A stretch of DNA of 12,735 nucleotides, taken from Nitrososphaeraceae archaeon. GTDB lineage: Archaea; Thermoproteota; Nitrososphaeria; Nitrososphaerales; Nitrosopumilaceae. Location of the stretch: positions 1 through 12,735 of the forward strand of contig JAICHE010000016.1 of NCBI GenBank assembly GCA_025922755.1, read 5' to 3'. The position numbers and the translations under genes were made by a program. Positions within the stretch are counted from its first letter, which is position 1; each line of letters opens with the position of its first letter. Of this stretch, positions 1 through 6,518 are shown piece by piece. The notes under the pieces are model-generated. The model was not told the origin of the DNA, did not search any database, and saw only the letters and a list, made by a program, of their open reading frames with translations.

Positions 1-780
1 ATGGGAATGCAGCCAGCTTTTGCAGAAAATGTATCTGTTAGCGTTCCACAAGGAACATCAGTTCCTGGGTGTGAATCTACCAACGAGTGTTTCATTCCAT
101 ATGAGGCAACAATCAATGTAGGAGATGAGGTTACCTGGTCAAATGATGACACAGCAGCTCATACTGTAACTGCAGGTTCTGCAGCAGATGGTCCATCAGG
201 AGCATTTGACAGCAGCTTGTTTATGGCAGCAACCACATTCTCACACACATTTGATGAAGAAGGAGAGTTTCCTTACTTTTGCATGGTTCATCCATGGATG
301 GAAGGAATTGTAAAGGTTCAAGCTGGAGGTTCAACACCAACAGTCGTCATGAATCCAAATGAAATCATGGCAGAAATTCAAACAAGCAATGGAGTGGCAA
401 ATGAAGCCATGACAATTGATCTTACTCTGACTGACCTTGACGGAAATGGTGTAGAACACATCACATACAACATTAAAGCAACACAGGGCTCAGATGTAAT
501 TCTTGATGAAGAAGGACATATGCACAAAGGAACTTTGACTAATACTCATACAACAACATCCTTGTCTACTGACGCCTCAGACTCAATGCCAGTTGTAATA
601 ACAGTTGAATCAGTTGGATTTGGTCATGATGATCAATACGTAGATGCTCCTGGTGAGATTGCAACAAAACAAGTTGTGCCAGAATTTGGAACAATTGCTG
701 CAATGATACTAGCAATTGCAATCATCTCTATCATTGGCATATCTGCAAAATCAAAACTAAGCGTTATGCCAAGAATATAG
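1..780 (+). CDS. Secreted plastocyanin-like type 1 copper protein with PEFG-CTERM anchor (5' end probably outside window)
   Basis: The first ~108 residues form a cupredoxin domain. The type 1 copper ligands are visible as His54 (in AAHTV), then Cys94, His97 and Met100 in YFCMVHPWM. Cys24 and Cys30 may form a disulfide. Residues ~115-225 form a second beta-rich, His-containing domain that I do not recognise. The C-terminus has PEFG at about residue 227, then a hydrophobic helix and a short basic tail, which is the thaumarchaeal PEFG-CTERM signal for archaeosortase processing. AFA before Glu9 looks like a signal peptidase site, but almost no hydrophobic core precedes it. The ATG at position 1 is therefore probably internal and the signal peptide lies upstream of the window. 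Such proteins are proposed extracytoplasmic electron carriers in ammonia oxidisers, replacing c-type cytochromes. The partner of this one is not shown by the sequence. Confidence 0.9.
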   Translation: MGMQPAFAENVSVSVPQGTSVPGCESTNECFIPYEATINVGDEVTWSNDDTAAHTVTAGSAADGPSGAFDSSLFMAATTFSHTFDEEGEFPYFCMVHPWMEGIVKVQAGGSTPTVVMNPNEIMAEIQTSNGVANEAMTIDLTLTDLDGNGVEHITYNIKATQGSDVILDEEGHMHKGTLTNTHTTTSLSTDASDSMPVVITVESVGFGHDDQYVDAPGEIATKQVVPEFGTIAAMILAIAIISIIGISAKSKLSVMPRI

Positions 781-792
781 GCAAATCATTAC

Positions 793-809
793 TTCTCTTT
801 TTTATTTTC
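793..809 (+). terminator. T-rich archaeal-type terminator after the plastocyanin-like gene
   Basis: Two T-runs lie 13-30 nt after the stop codon at 780, with no stem-loop. Archaeal RNA polymerase terminates at such oligo-T tracts. This is inference from composition only. Confidence 0.35.
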
Positions 810-920
810 AAAATTCATTTTCCTGCCAAATACATCTTATTTTATCCTCAAAACACTTCTAGTCTAAGAGGATTCAAACGAAATGATACTTTTTCCTGAC
901 TTGTAACATTCTCATCTTTG

Positions 921-930
921 AAATTTATGC
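921..930 (+). promoter_or_regulatory. TATA-like element for the Met-rich micro-gene pair
   Basis: The AATTTATG stretch resembles a thaumarchaeal TATA box. It would place transcription start near 948-953. That is downstream of the ATG at 940 and upstream of the ATG at 967, so it favours 967 as the true start. Confidence 0.35.
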
Positions 931-966
931 TTTGTTCTTATGTGCATCCATGACAAAAGACACATT

Positions 967-1146
967 ATGAAAATGGATGATATGCCAATGCCTAAGGAAA
1001 TGAAGAAAATGATGATGAAAAAGATGAAAGGATCCAAGGAAAAATCAGATATGATGAAAAAATGTATGGGACACATGGAAGAACTTGTTAAAATAAACAA
1101 GCAAATACTGGCAGAATTAAAAAAACAAAATAAAAAGAAGACATGA
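967..1146 (+). CDS. Met-rich small protein, 59 aa, possible metal-binding peptide
   Basis: I do not recognise a named family. The protein is very rich in Met and Lys, with about 13 Met in 59 residues. They cluster in the first half as MxxMxM and MKKMMMKKMK. Around residues 29-37 there is a patch with MMKKCMGHME, which offers Cys, His and Met sulfur ligands. The second half is a Lys/Glu/Leu amphipathic helix. No signal peptide or membrane segment is visible, so it should be cytoplasmic. I chose the ATG at 967 over the in-frame ATG at 940 because the only TATA-like element would put the transcript start between them; the longer form would be 68 aa. The stop overlaps the next start as ATGA. Copper(I) binding is suggested by composition and by the copper-rich surroundings, but it is inference. 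Confidence 0.6.
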   Translation: MKMDDMPMPKEMKKMMMKKMKGSKEKSDMMKKCMGHMEELVKINKQILAELKKQNKKKT

Positions 1147-1298
1147 AGAAAAAAGAAACAAGAAAAAATTGGGAAAAAGAACTACTTGATGAAGTTAAAA
1201 TTTGGAAAAAACAACTTCAGATTGAAGCAAAAGCTTGGACCAAGCGTCTAGAAATATTAGAAAAAAGATTAGAAAAAGAGTTAAAATCTAAAAAATAA
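1143..1298 (+). CDS. Small coiled-coil protein, 51 aa, translationally coupled to the Met-rich gene
   Basis: The ATG at 1143 shares ATGA with the stop of the Met-rich gene, a classic coupling arrangement. The 51-residue product is almost entirely a charged amphipathic helix, starting MKKKETRKNWEKELL, with Trp at residues 10, 21 and 32. The exact 11-residue Trp spacing suggests a hendecad coiled coil. It has no Cys, signal peptide or membrane segment. The family is not recognised. The overlap with the preceding gene suggests the two peptides are made in similar amounts and may interact. It ends 13 nt before the convergent methyltransferase gene. Confidence 0.5.
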   Translation: MKKKETRKNWEKELLDEVKIWKKQLQIEAKAWTKRLEILEKRLEKELKSKK

Positions 1299-1311
1299 TG
1301 AGTGGGCTAGG

Positions 1312-1953
1312 TTACAATTTTGTCCCTACTGAAAGGTATACAAATCCACCCCAGCCCTCAATAAAAGTGGTCTTTTCAAAATGCTTTTCAATTGATTCCC
1401 ATGCATGCCGCTGCAAATATTCTTCATTTGCCTCAAAGGGCTTTGTAAAAAAAATCAAAAGAGGGGCAAAAATTCTAGCTGGACCTTGAGACATTTTAAA
1501 ATCAAATACTGCGAAACTTTTTCCAGGCTTTAAAGCCTCATGCCCTCGTTTGATTATTTTATCGAATTCCTTTGAATATTGTAATGCCCCTGTTTCATAA
1601 ATTCCATCTAAGCCATTAGGAAATTGATATTCTGCAAAGTCACTTTGTACTAATTCAACGTTATTCCATCCGTTTTCTGTTGCCCGTTTTCTGGCTTGAA
1701 CAAGCATTTTATCAGTAATGTCAACTCCAATTAGTTTTCCCTCTGGCCCGATTTTATCTAAAACTAGAGGGAAATTTAATCCAGTTCCACAGCCAAGCTC
1801 AACAACAGTATCGCCCTTTGACAGTTCTAATGAATCGACTGTCATTTTTCTATATTTGCCAATTTTGAGGCCTAGCAGACGATAAAACTTTACGGCTAAA
1901 TCATAATTTTCTGCATATTTTCTATAAGCAGTGATGACTTTATTTTCATTCAT
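1312..1953 (-). CDS. Class I SAM-dependent methyltransferase (UbiE/Methyltransf_11-like)
   Basis: This is a 213-residue Rossmann-fold methyltransferase. Motif I is VVELGCGTG at residues 50-58. The acidic residue that binds SAM ribose is Asp78 in GVDIT. A YAENYD segment near residue 13 resembles the N-terminal YD region of UbiE-type enzymes, and a motif III-like ALKPGKSFAVFDF segment occurs near residue 140. Hydrophobic patches at 24-28 and 161-170 would suit a lipid or quinone substrate, but the substrate cannot be read from the sequence. The ATG at 1953 has a TATA-like CTTTATCAC about 27 nt upstream, so the mRNA is probably leaderless and the gene transcribed separately from the redox operon that ends at 2033 in the same direction. 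Confidence 0.85.
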   Translation of the reverse strand: MNENKVITAYRKYAENYDLAVKFYRLLGLKIGKYRKMTVDSLELSKGDTVVELGCGTGLNFPLVLDKIGPEGKLIGVDITDKMLVQARKRATENGWNNVELVQSDFAEYQFPNGLDGIYETGALQYSKEFDKIIKRGHEALKPGKSFAVFDFKMSQGPARIFAPLLIFFTKPFEANEEYLQRHAWESIEKHFEKTTFIEGWGGFVYLSVGTKL

Positions 1954-1975
1954 AAAATACTATGGGCATTAGAGA

Positions 1976-1984
1976 GTGATAAAG
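1976..1984 (-). promoter_or_regulatory. TATA box of the methyltransferase gene
   Basis: CTTTATCAC on the minus strand is centred about 27 nt upstream of the ATG at 1953. That is the right distance for a leaderless archaeal transcript. Confidence 0.45.
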
Positions 1985-2032
1985 GATAAGGTAATTTACA
2001 AATTTGATTTTTGATTGGAATTAAGGATTGAA

Positions 2033-2257
2033 TTATGTTTTCAACTTTTCAACAAGTTCTTGTTTTTTTGGAACACCTGTAAATTCTAACTTTTCATTTA
2101 TCACAATTCCTGGTGCTGTATAGATTGGGTATTTTTCCAAATACTCTGGTTTTTCAGTTACATCGATTACCTCATACGGAATTTTCATCTCATCAAGCAT
2201 TTTCTCCACAACACTACAATTTGAACAACCTGGGGTCGTTAGAATCTCAACTTTCAT
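2033..2257 (-). CDS. Small CxxC thioredoxin/glutaredoxin-like protein, 74 aa
   Basis: The protein starts MKVEILTTPGCSNCSVVEKML, the beta-alpha start of a minimal thioredoxin fold with a CSNC redox motif at residues 11-14. The TAPG near residue 48 supplies the cis-Pro loop facing the active site. The ~74-residue length matches small archaeal thioredoxins (MJ0307/MTH807/thioredoxin_3 type). There is no signal peptide, so it is cytoplasmic. The open frame extends 21 codons further upstream, but the ATG at 2257 overlaps the upstream YHS gene as ATGA and begins exactly at the fold's first strand, so I use it. As the last gene of a four-gene operon that begins with a CcdA-like transporter, it is a plausible cytoplasmic electron donor to that membrane protein. 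This role is inference. Confidence 0.85.
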   Translation of the reverse strand: MKVEILTTPGCSNCSVVEKMLDEMKIPYEVIDVTEKPEYLEKYPIYTAPGIVINEKLEFTGVPKKQELVEKLKT

Positions 2258-2403
2258 GATTCTTTTTTTACAAACAATTTTGGGTCTGTCTGAAATGCCC
2301 ACTGACATGTGGGACTGCAAAAATGATATGTAATTCCCTCATGTTCAAATTTTGCAGATTTGTTTGCGTCTACTTCCATCCCACATACAAGATCCTTCAC
2401 CAT
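2254..2403 (-). CDS. YHS-domain metal-binding protein, 49 aa
   Basis: The 49-residue product starts MVKDLVCGMEVD. It has the YHS signature: DxVCGMxV, then GITYHFCSPTC near residues 23-33. Cys7, His27, Cys29 and Cys33 are candidate metal ligands. YHS domains occur alone and at the ends of copper P-type ATPases and are thought to bind copper or other heavy metals. A purine-rich GGGAGAAGGAA lies just upstream of the ATG, and the gene begins 19 nt after the CuA-haem gene. Its TGA overlaps the ATG of the CxxC protein as ATGA, so the three are co-transcribed. A cytoplasmic copper chaperone or sensor role in this operon is inference. The gene is easily missed because of its length. Confidence 0.82.
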   Translation of the reverse strand: MVKDLVCGMEVDANKSAKFEHEGITYHFCSPTCQWAFQTDPKLFVKKES

Positions 2404-2422
2404 TTTTGTTCCTTCTCCCACA

Positions 2423-3517
2423 CTAGTCCACCTTCAACTTGCCCCATTCAGTGACAGCGTGATTACCTGCAGTTTCTCCTTTACCTCCATCCCATAAAGC
2501 AAATCCAATTTTGTATTCACTTCCAACTGAAAACTGTTTGTCCATCATTCCAAATTCTGGCACTTCTGTATCATCAGTGGCAAGGAGTCTTGAAATCTCA
2601 ACTATCCATTGACCTCTGTCAGAGTCATAAATTCCTGCAGCGCTAAGATCATTTTCTCCGCCCTGATTGTTATCATCATCTCTGTAGTAGTGATCCTTTA
2701 ACTGTTCAAAGGGCCCAGCAAATTCATCATCTATAACATTTGGGGTTTCTGTATGGCTATCAAATGCCTTCCAATGCCAAATATCTACAACACCTTGGCC
2801 TATTGTTCTTTGAGGTACTGTTACATGTGGGACACCAGCTGCACCCATTGCAATATCAGAGTTTCCAGAAATATCAAAACCAAGAGCAATTCTATCTGTT
2901 TCAGTTTTTCCATCACTGTTTTTATCATCATCTAGCCATCGAAGCAAAAAATAGATCCTTTCTCCATCATTTAGTGATTTAGCTATTATCTGACGATTTT
3001 CATGTACATATACAGTTGAAAAAATTGCCTCTGGAGTATTATTCCATGTTTCATCTATTATTCCATCTACGATGATTTTCTCACCTGATTTAGTTGAAGT
3101 TAAAATGATTGTATCTTGTTCTGGCTCTGAGGGGTCTTTGACTATGAGAAATCCTCCTTGTTGATCGTGTCCTACCCCACAGGGAATAGAGCAATAAAAC
3201 TCAAAAGTTCCTGACTTGTCGGCGACAAATTCTAGTTTTGTGTTCTCTTCTACCATGATAGGCTCATTAATCTGGTATTCATCTATGGCTATTCCGTGAG
3301 GGACATCGTCTGTAGCAATATTTAGAGTCAGATGATCTCCTTTGTTTACCTCGATAAACTGCGGTTCAAACCCCCACTGAAAAGCAATAATATCAAAACT
3401 CTTCTCCTCCCCTGATGTTGTGCCACTTGGGGAATAATTCATCATAACATACCCAATAACAATAACTGCCACTATGGCCCCAAGCACAACAGAGTTTATC
3501 GCTTTTTTACTTGCCAT
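2423..3517 (-). CDS. Membrane-anchored CuA-like cupredoxin fused to an ethylbenzene-dehydrogenase-type haem-binding domain
   Basis: The protein has 364 residues. Residues ~9-27 form an N-terminal membrane anchor, with the rest outside. Residues 40-128 are a COX2/nosZ-like cupredoxin: His74 in DVPHGI, then Cys109, Cys113 and His117 in CSIPCGVGH, with CuA spacing (Cx3Cx3H). The position three after His117, normally the Met ligand of CuA, is Gln120. Residues ~133-364 resemble the EB_dh family (PF09459), the b-haem-binding domain of ethylbenzene and dimethylsulfide dehydrogenase gamma subunits. The DGIIDETW and LRWLDDD-to-DRIALGFDI segments support this. Candidate axial ligands such as Met224 or His248/Lys250 can only be guessed. 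The ATG overlaps the end of the CcdA-like gene by 11 nt. I infer an extracytoplasmic copper-to-haem electron relay. The substrate and partner are unknown. Confidence 0.82.
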   Translation of the reverse strand: MASKKAINSVVLGAIVAVIVIGYVMMNYSPSGTTSGEEKSFDIIAFQWGFEPQFIEVNKGDHLTLNIATDDVPHGIAIDEYQINEPIMVEENTKLEFVADKSGTFEFYCSIPCGVGHDQQGGFLIVKDPSEPEQDTIILTSTKSGEKIIVDGIIDETWNNTPEAIFSTVYVHENRQIIAKSLNDGERIYFLLRWLDDDKNSDGKTETDRIALGFDISGNSDIAMGAAGVPHVTVPQRTIGQGVVDIWHWKAFDSHTETPNVIDDEFAGPFEQLKDHYYRDDDNNQGGENDLSAAGIYDSDRGQWIVEISRLLATDDTEVPEFGMMDKQFSVGSEYKIGFALWDGGKGETAGNHAVTEWGKLKVD

Positions 3518-4475
3518 ATTTTTCCTTCACCACATATCCTATAGCTGGAATGGCAATAAGCAATATCAACATCGTCCATGGAATTACCATAAATTGATGA
3601 GCTCCCATTGTGAGCTCTGGTTCTATTCCAACTAGAGGCATCAGTTGATTCCACGCAAGATGAATTGGAGAGCGTTCCCACCAAGCATGACCAAAAAGAC
3701 CTAAAAGAAGTATGAATGCACCAACCCCTACCAATCCAAACCCTGTTGCCTTTTCAACAGCTACTCTTTTCTTTACCAAAGTTTGCGTTGCACTGATTCC
3801 AAGTATTGCTAGTATTGCAATGAATATCAAAGGAACTGCTCTTCCAATACCGTGAATTAATCCTAGTGAACCACCTACAACCACACTGCCAGTTCCTATG
3901 ATGTATGTTAGCAGAAAATAAAAGAATGGATTTGGGCAACCTACACCTGCATTACCCAAAAGCAACCCCATAAGAAGTGGTTTTAGTTTGTCACCTCTTT
4001 TCTCTATGAATTTTGGAGTACCTGCATAAGATGGCAATTTCAAGTTTAATAATTTTAATTCAGACAAACCAAATGTCAAAGCTATGGCTCCTGCAAAAAA
4101 CCACATAACTCGCGTTGCTTGATCAATTCCGGTATACTGCCCAAGCAAGGCAACTGCAATACCGTAGGTAGTTATTGTAATGACTAGTCCTATGCCAAAA
4201 AGAACGGCGATACTCAGACCATTTTTGTATCCCTTTCCCATACAAAGTGGAACTATTATGAATACCATTGGCAAAGTACAAGGAAGAATTATCATTGAAA
4301 GTCCAGCAGCATATGCAATTAGCAACCATGATGCATAGGATGTCGCCTCTACTTGCTCTTCAACAAGTTCAACTGTGGAAAGATAAAACATCCCTACAAT
4401 AAATGCAGAAAGTAGGGCAAACAGTAACCCTATCAAAATATTTTTCCCCTTACTGGCAGTTACTTCTTGAGTCAT
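3507..4475 (-). CDS. CcdA/DsbD-like thiol-disulfide transmembrane protein
   Basis: This 322-residue polytopic membrane protein has about eight hydrophobic segments. The pair of membrane cysteines typical of the CcdA/DsbD transmembrane family is visible: one in LPCTLP near residue 66, the other in GVGCPNP near residue 179. The family passes reducing equivalents from cytoplasmic thioredoxin to extracytoplasmic thiols, for cytochrome c maturation or copper-site assembly. The usual CcdA core is about 200-240 residues. Here a C-terminal extension of two further membrane segments is present. It heads the operon, followed by the CuA-haem protein (11-nt overlap), YHS and CxxC genes. No c-type haem motif (CxxCH) occurs in the neighbouring proteins, so I favour keeping the CuA cysteines reduced for copper loading. 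That is inference. Confidence 0.85.
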   Translation of the reverse strand: MTQEVTASKGKNILIGLLFALLSAFIVGMFYLSTVELVEEQVEATSYASWLLIAYAAGLSMIILPCTLPMVFIIVPLCMGKGYKNGLSIAVLFGIGLVITITTYGIAVALLGQYTGIDQATRVMWFFAGAIALTFGLSELKLLNLKLPSYAGTPKFIEKRGDKLKPLLMGLLLGNAGVGCPNPFFYFLLTYIIGTGSVVVGGSLGLIHGIGRAVPLIFIAILAILGISATQTLVKKRVAVEKATGFGLVGVGAFILLLGLFGHAWWERSPIHLAWNQLMPLVGIEPELTMGAHQFMVIPWTMLILLIAIPAIGYVVKEKYGK

Positions 4476-4478
4476 CTT

Positions 4479-4760
4479 CTAAACCAACATATTTTTGAAT
4501 TTACTTGTCATGTTTACATTAGATTTCATAGAATTTATCAGCCCAAGTATATTATCACGTGTGATTCTCGTGTTTGATTGCATTTTTTATTCTAGACGCT
4601 GTTTTAATAAAACAGACAAATTTTCTAGTGAGCCGTCACGTATTATTTCCAGATTAACCATGGTAATTCCAGTCCAGACAACTTTTGATGGTATTGTTAA
4701 TTCTATAATTCTTCCTGTATTAAACCCATTTTCCAAATGTAAGAAAATTTCTCTTAACAA
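4479..4760 (-). pseudogene. Interrupted 94-codon reading frame upstream of the CcdA operon (remnant, or two tiny genes)
   Basis: On the minus strand, 57 sense codons run from a TTG at 4760 to TAA at 4589-4587. After one AAA codon an ATG at 4583 continues in the same frame for 34 codons to TAG at 4481-4479, only 3 nt before the CcdA-like ATG. The codon use (GAA, AGA, TTA, ATA) and the peptide (for example GRIIELTIPSKVVWTGIT, then NLEIIRDGSLENLSVLLK) look like normal thaumarchaeal protein. An internal ATG at 4661 could start a 24-residue peptide. A TATA-like ATTTATC at 4790-4784 sits 27 nt before the TTG. It may be a small gene broken by one stop, a small regulator in two pieces, or a translated leader of the operon. 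No family is recognised. Confidence 0.4.
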
Positions 4761-4783
4761 TTACAAACGATATGGTTCCTAAA

Positions 4784-4790
4784 GATAAAT
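4784..4790 (-). promoter_or_regulatory. TATA box of the leftward copper/thiol operon
   Basis: ATTTATC on the minus strand would start transcription near 4761, ahead of the interrupted frame and the four-gene operon. It lies about 58 nt from the oppositely oriented TATA box of the multicopper oxidase. The two transcription units therefore share one short control region. Confidence 0.4.
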
Positions 4791-4831
4791 TCCTATGTTA
4801 GTTCAAACCCATTTATTTGAGATATGAATTT

Positions 4832-4849
4832 AGAAGAAAAATTATATTC
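4832..4849 (+). promoter_or_regulatory. Promoter (purine-rich BRE plus TATA) of the multicopper oxidase gene
   Basis: AGAAGAAAA is followed by TTATATTC, a good match to an archaeal BRE plus TATA box. The TATA centre is about 27 nt before the ATG at 4872, predicting a leaderless or near-leaderless mRNA. No clear inverted-repeat operator was seen in the divergent spacer. Confidence 0.5.
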
Positions 4850-4871
4850 AAAGTGGGGAGAGTTCTAAATC

Positions 4872-6518
4872 ATGAAGTCAATGGATAATGCAGCAATAGT
4901 ATGGTCCATTGCAATTGTTGCAGTGGGAGCTGCCATTGCTTTTGCCGGTCAATCAGGACAAAATCTTGGAGTCGATGTACAACCTCCAGACTCATTGGTT
5001 AGACCAGAAACAATAGATGTCCCTAGTTATGAAGAAACCCAAACTGATCCCTTTGCAGATAAATCTTTGGAAGTAATGGAAAAAGCTAAACCCTCATTGT
5101 TGTCTAAAGCTCCAATTTCATTAAGTGATGGTGATGTTTTTGATTTGAAAGCAAGTTCAATTTCTAAAGTTGTAAATGGTAAATCCCTTCAAATGTTTGG
5201 ATACAACAATCAAAGCCCTGGACCATTGTTTAGTGTAAATCAAGGTGAAGAAGTTACAATAAATTTCACCAATGAACTAGAGTTTCCAACTACTGTTCAT
5301 TGGCATGGATTACGATTAGATTATACAAGTGATGGAGTACCAGGAATAACTCAAGAGCCCATTTTATCTGGGGATACATTTGAGTATAATCTAAAATTCC
5401 CTGATTCAGGAATTTTTCTCTACCATCCCCATGTAAGAACTGAAATGCAAATGGAGATGGGGCTTTATGGTAATATTTTAGTGGGACCTAAAAATCCCGA
5501 ATTTGTGCCTGCGGATTATCAAATACCCTTGATTTTAGACGATATTTTGATTTCCGAGAACGGGATAGAGTTTGATCCTGATATTGTAACACATACTTTG
5601 ATGGGAAGATTTGGAAACACAATGTTGGTAAATGGGGAGTCTGATTATTCATTACAGTTTAAGCAAGGAGAATCAGCTAGGTTTTATCTTTCAAATACAG
5701 CAAACACAAGAACTTTTGATTTTTCAATCGAGCAACACAAAATCAAGCTTGTAGCTGATGATGCAAGTAAATATGAAAAATCAAAACTTGTAGATTCTGT
5801 AATTATTGCTTCATCGGAAAGACGAACAATAGATGTTTTGTTTGAAAACCCAGGTCAATACAAAATTGCTCATACAACTCCCTCAAAAGAATATGTATTA
5901 GGAACAATTACGGTTTCACCATCTCTTAACACTCCAAATAATTCCTTTTACAGTGTTTCAGAAAATATTGAAATAATAAATGAGATTGATTCATTTCGAA
6001 AATACTTTTACATTGAACCTGAATTAGAAATAGAATTTGATGTGAAGACGTCTATGGAAACTATGGATTCAGATCATGATGATCATTCAATGCAAATGAT
6101 GGAACATGATATGATGGTAAATCCTATTGAATGGGAAGATGAAATGCCAAAAATGAATGAAATGTCAAATGAAGAAAATACTTTGTGGATTCTACGTGAT
6201 GTAAAAACTGCCAAAGAAGGATTTGATATTGACTTTCAAGCCAAAGTCGGGGATGTGAAAAAAATTAGATTTTTCAACAATCCAGATTCGGCCCATCCAA
6301 TGCAGCATCCAATTCATCTTCACGGGCAAAGATTCCTAGTTTTATCTGAGGATGGCATGATAAATGATAATTTAGCTTGGAAAGATACAGTACTTGTCCC
6401 AACTGGAAAAACGGTTGATGTTTTAGTAGAGTTTTCAAATCCTGGTAATTGGGTAATGCATTGTCATATTCTTGAACATGCTGAGGCAGGAATGATTACT
6501 GAAGTAATTGTTACTTGA
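4872..6518 (+). CDS. Three-domain multicopper oxidase (CopA/CueO/laccase type), membrane-anchored or secreted
   Basis: The 548-residue protein has an N-terminal hydrophobic segment at ~8-26 (anchor or signal). All four copper-binding motifs are present: HWH at 143-145, HPH at 185-187, HPIHLH at 479-484 and HCHILEH at 530-536. Met541 lies ten residues after Cys531, the usual axial type 1 ligand. The trinuclear cluster and type 1 site therefore look intact, consistent with oxidation of a substrate coupled to O2 reduction. A Met/His/Asp-rich insert at ~395-432 (for example HDDHSMQMMEHDMM) recalls the Met-rich copper-binding segment of CueO-type cuprous oxidases. The substrate could be Cu(I) or a small redox molecule. 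It is divergent from the CcdA/CuA operon, which supports a copper role. It overlaps the next gene tail to tail by 8 nt. Confidence 0.92.
   Translation: MKSMDNAAIVWSIAIVAVGAAIAFAGQSGQNLGVDVQPPDSLVRPETIDVPSYEETQTDPFADKSLEVMEKAKPSLLSKAPISLSDGDVFDLKASSISKVVNGKSLQMFGYNNQSPGPLFSVNQGEEVTINFTNELEFPTTVHWHGLRLDYTSDGVPGITQEPILSGDTFEYNLKFPDSGIFLYHPHVRTEMQMEMGLYGNILVGPKNPEFVPADYQIPLILDDILISENGIEFDPDIVTHTLMGRFGNTMLVNGESDYSLQFKQGESARFYLSNTANTRTFDFSIEQHKIKLVADDASKYEKSKLVDSVIIASSERRTIDVLFENPGQYKIAHTTPSKEYVLGTITVSPSLNTPNNSFYSVSENIEIINEIDSFRKYFYIEPELEIEFDVKTSMETMDSDHDDHSMQMMEHDMMVNPIEWEDEMPKMNEMSNEENTLWILRDVKTAKEGFDIDFQAKVGDVKKIRFFNNPDSAHPMQHPIHLHGQRFLVLSEDGMINDNLAWKDTVLVPTGKTVDVLVEFSNPGNWVMHCHILEHAEAGMITEVIVT

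Noticed and set aside
1298..1489. 63-residue plus-strand open frame
   Set aside because: It lies antisense inside the methyltransferase gene, whose motifs are clear, and its composition is not protein-like.
2258..2320. N-terminal 21-codon extension of the CxxC protein
   Set aside because: This stretch is the YHS gene read in another frame. The ATGA overlap and the start of the thioredoxin fold favour the ATG at 2257.
3496..3684. Open frame spanning the CcdA/CuA junction
   Set aside because: It is an alternative frame across two well-supported overlapping genes, with Ser/Cys-rich composition typical of shadow frames.
4495..4782. 95-residue plus-strand open frame between the CcdA-like and oxidase genes
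   Set aside because: It is poor in acidic residues and rich in Phe/Ile/Ser/Arg, unlike neighbouring proteins. The minus strand over the same DNA has better codon use and is next to the operon, so this frame is probably a shadow.
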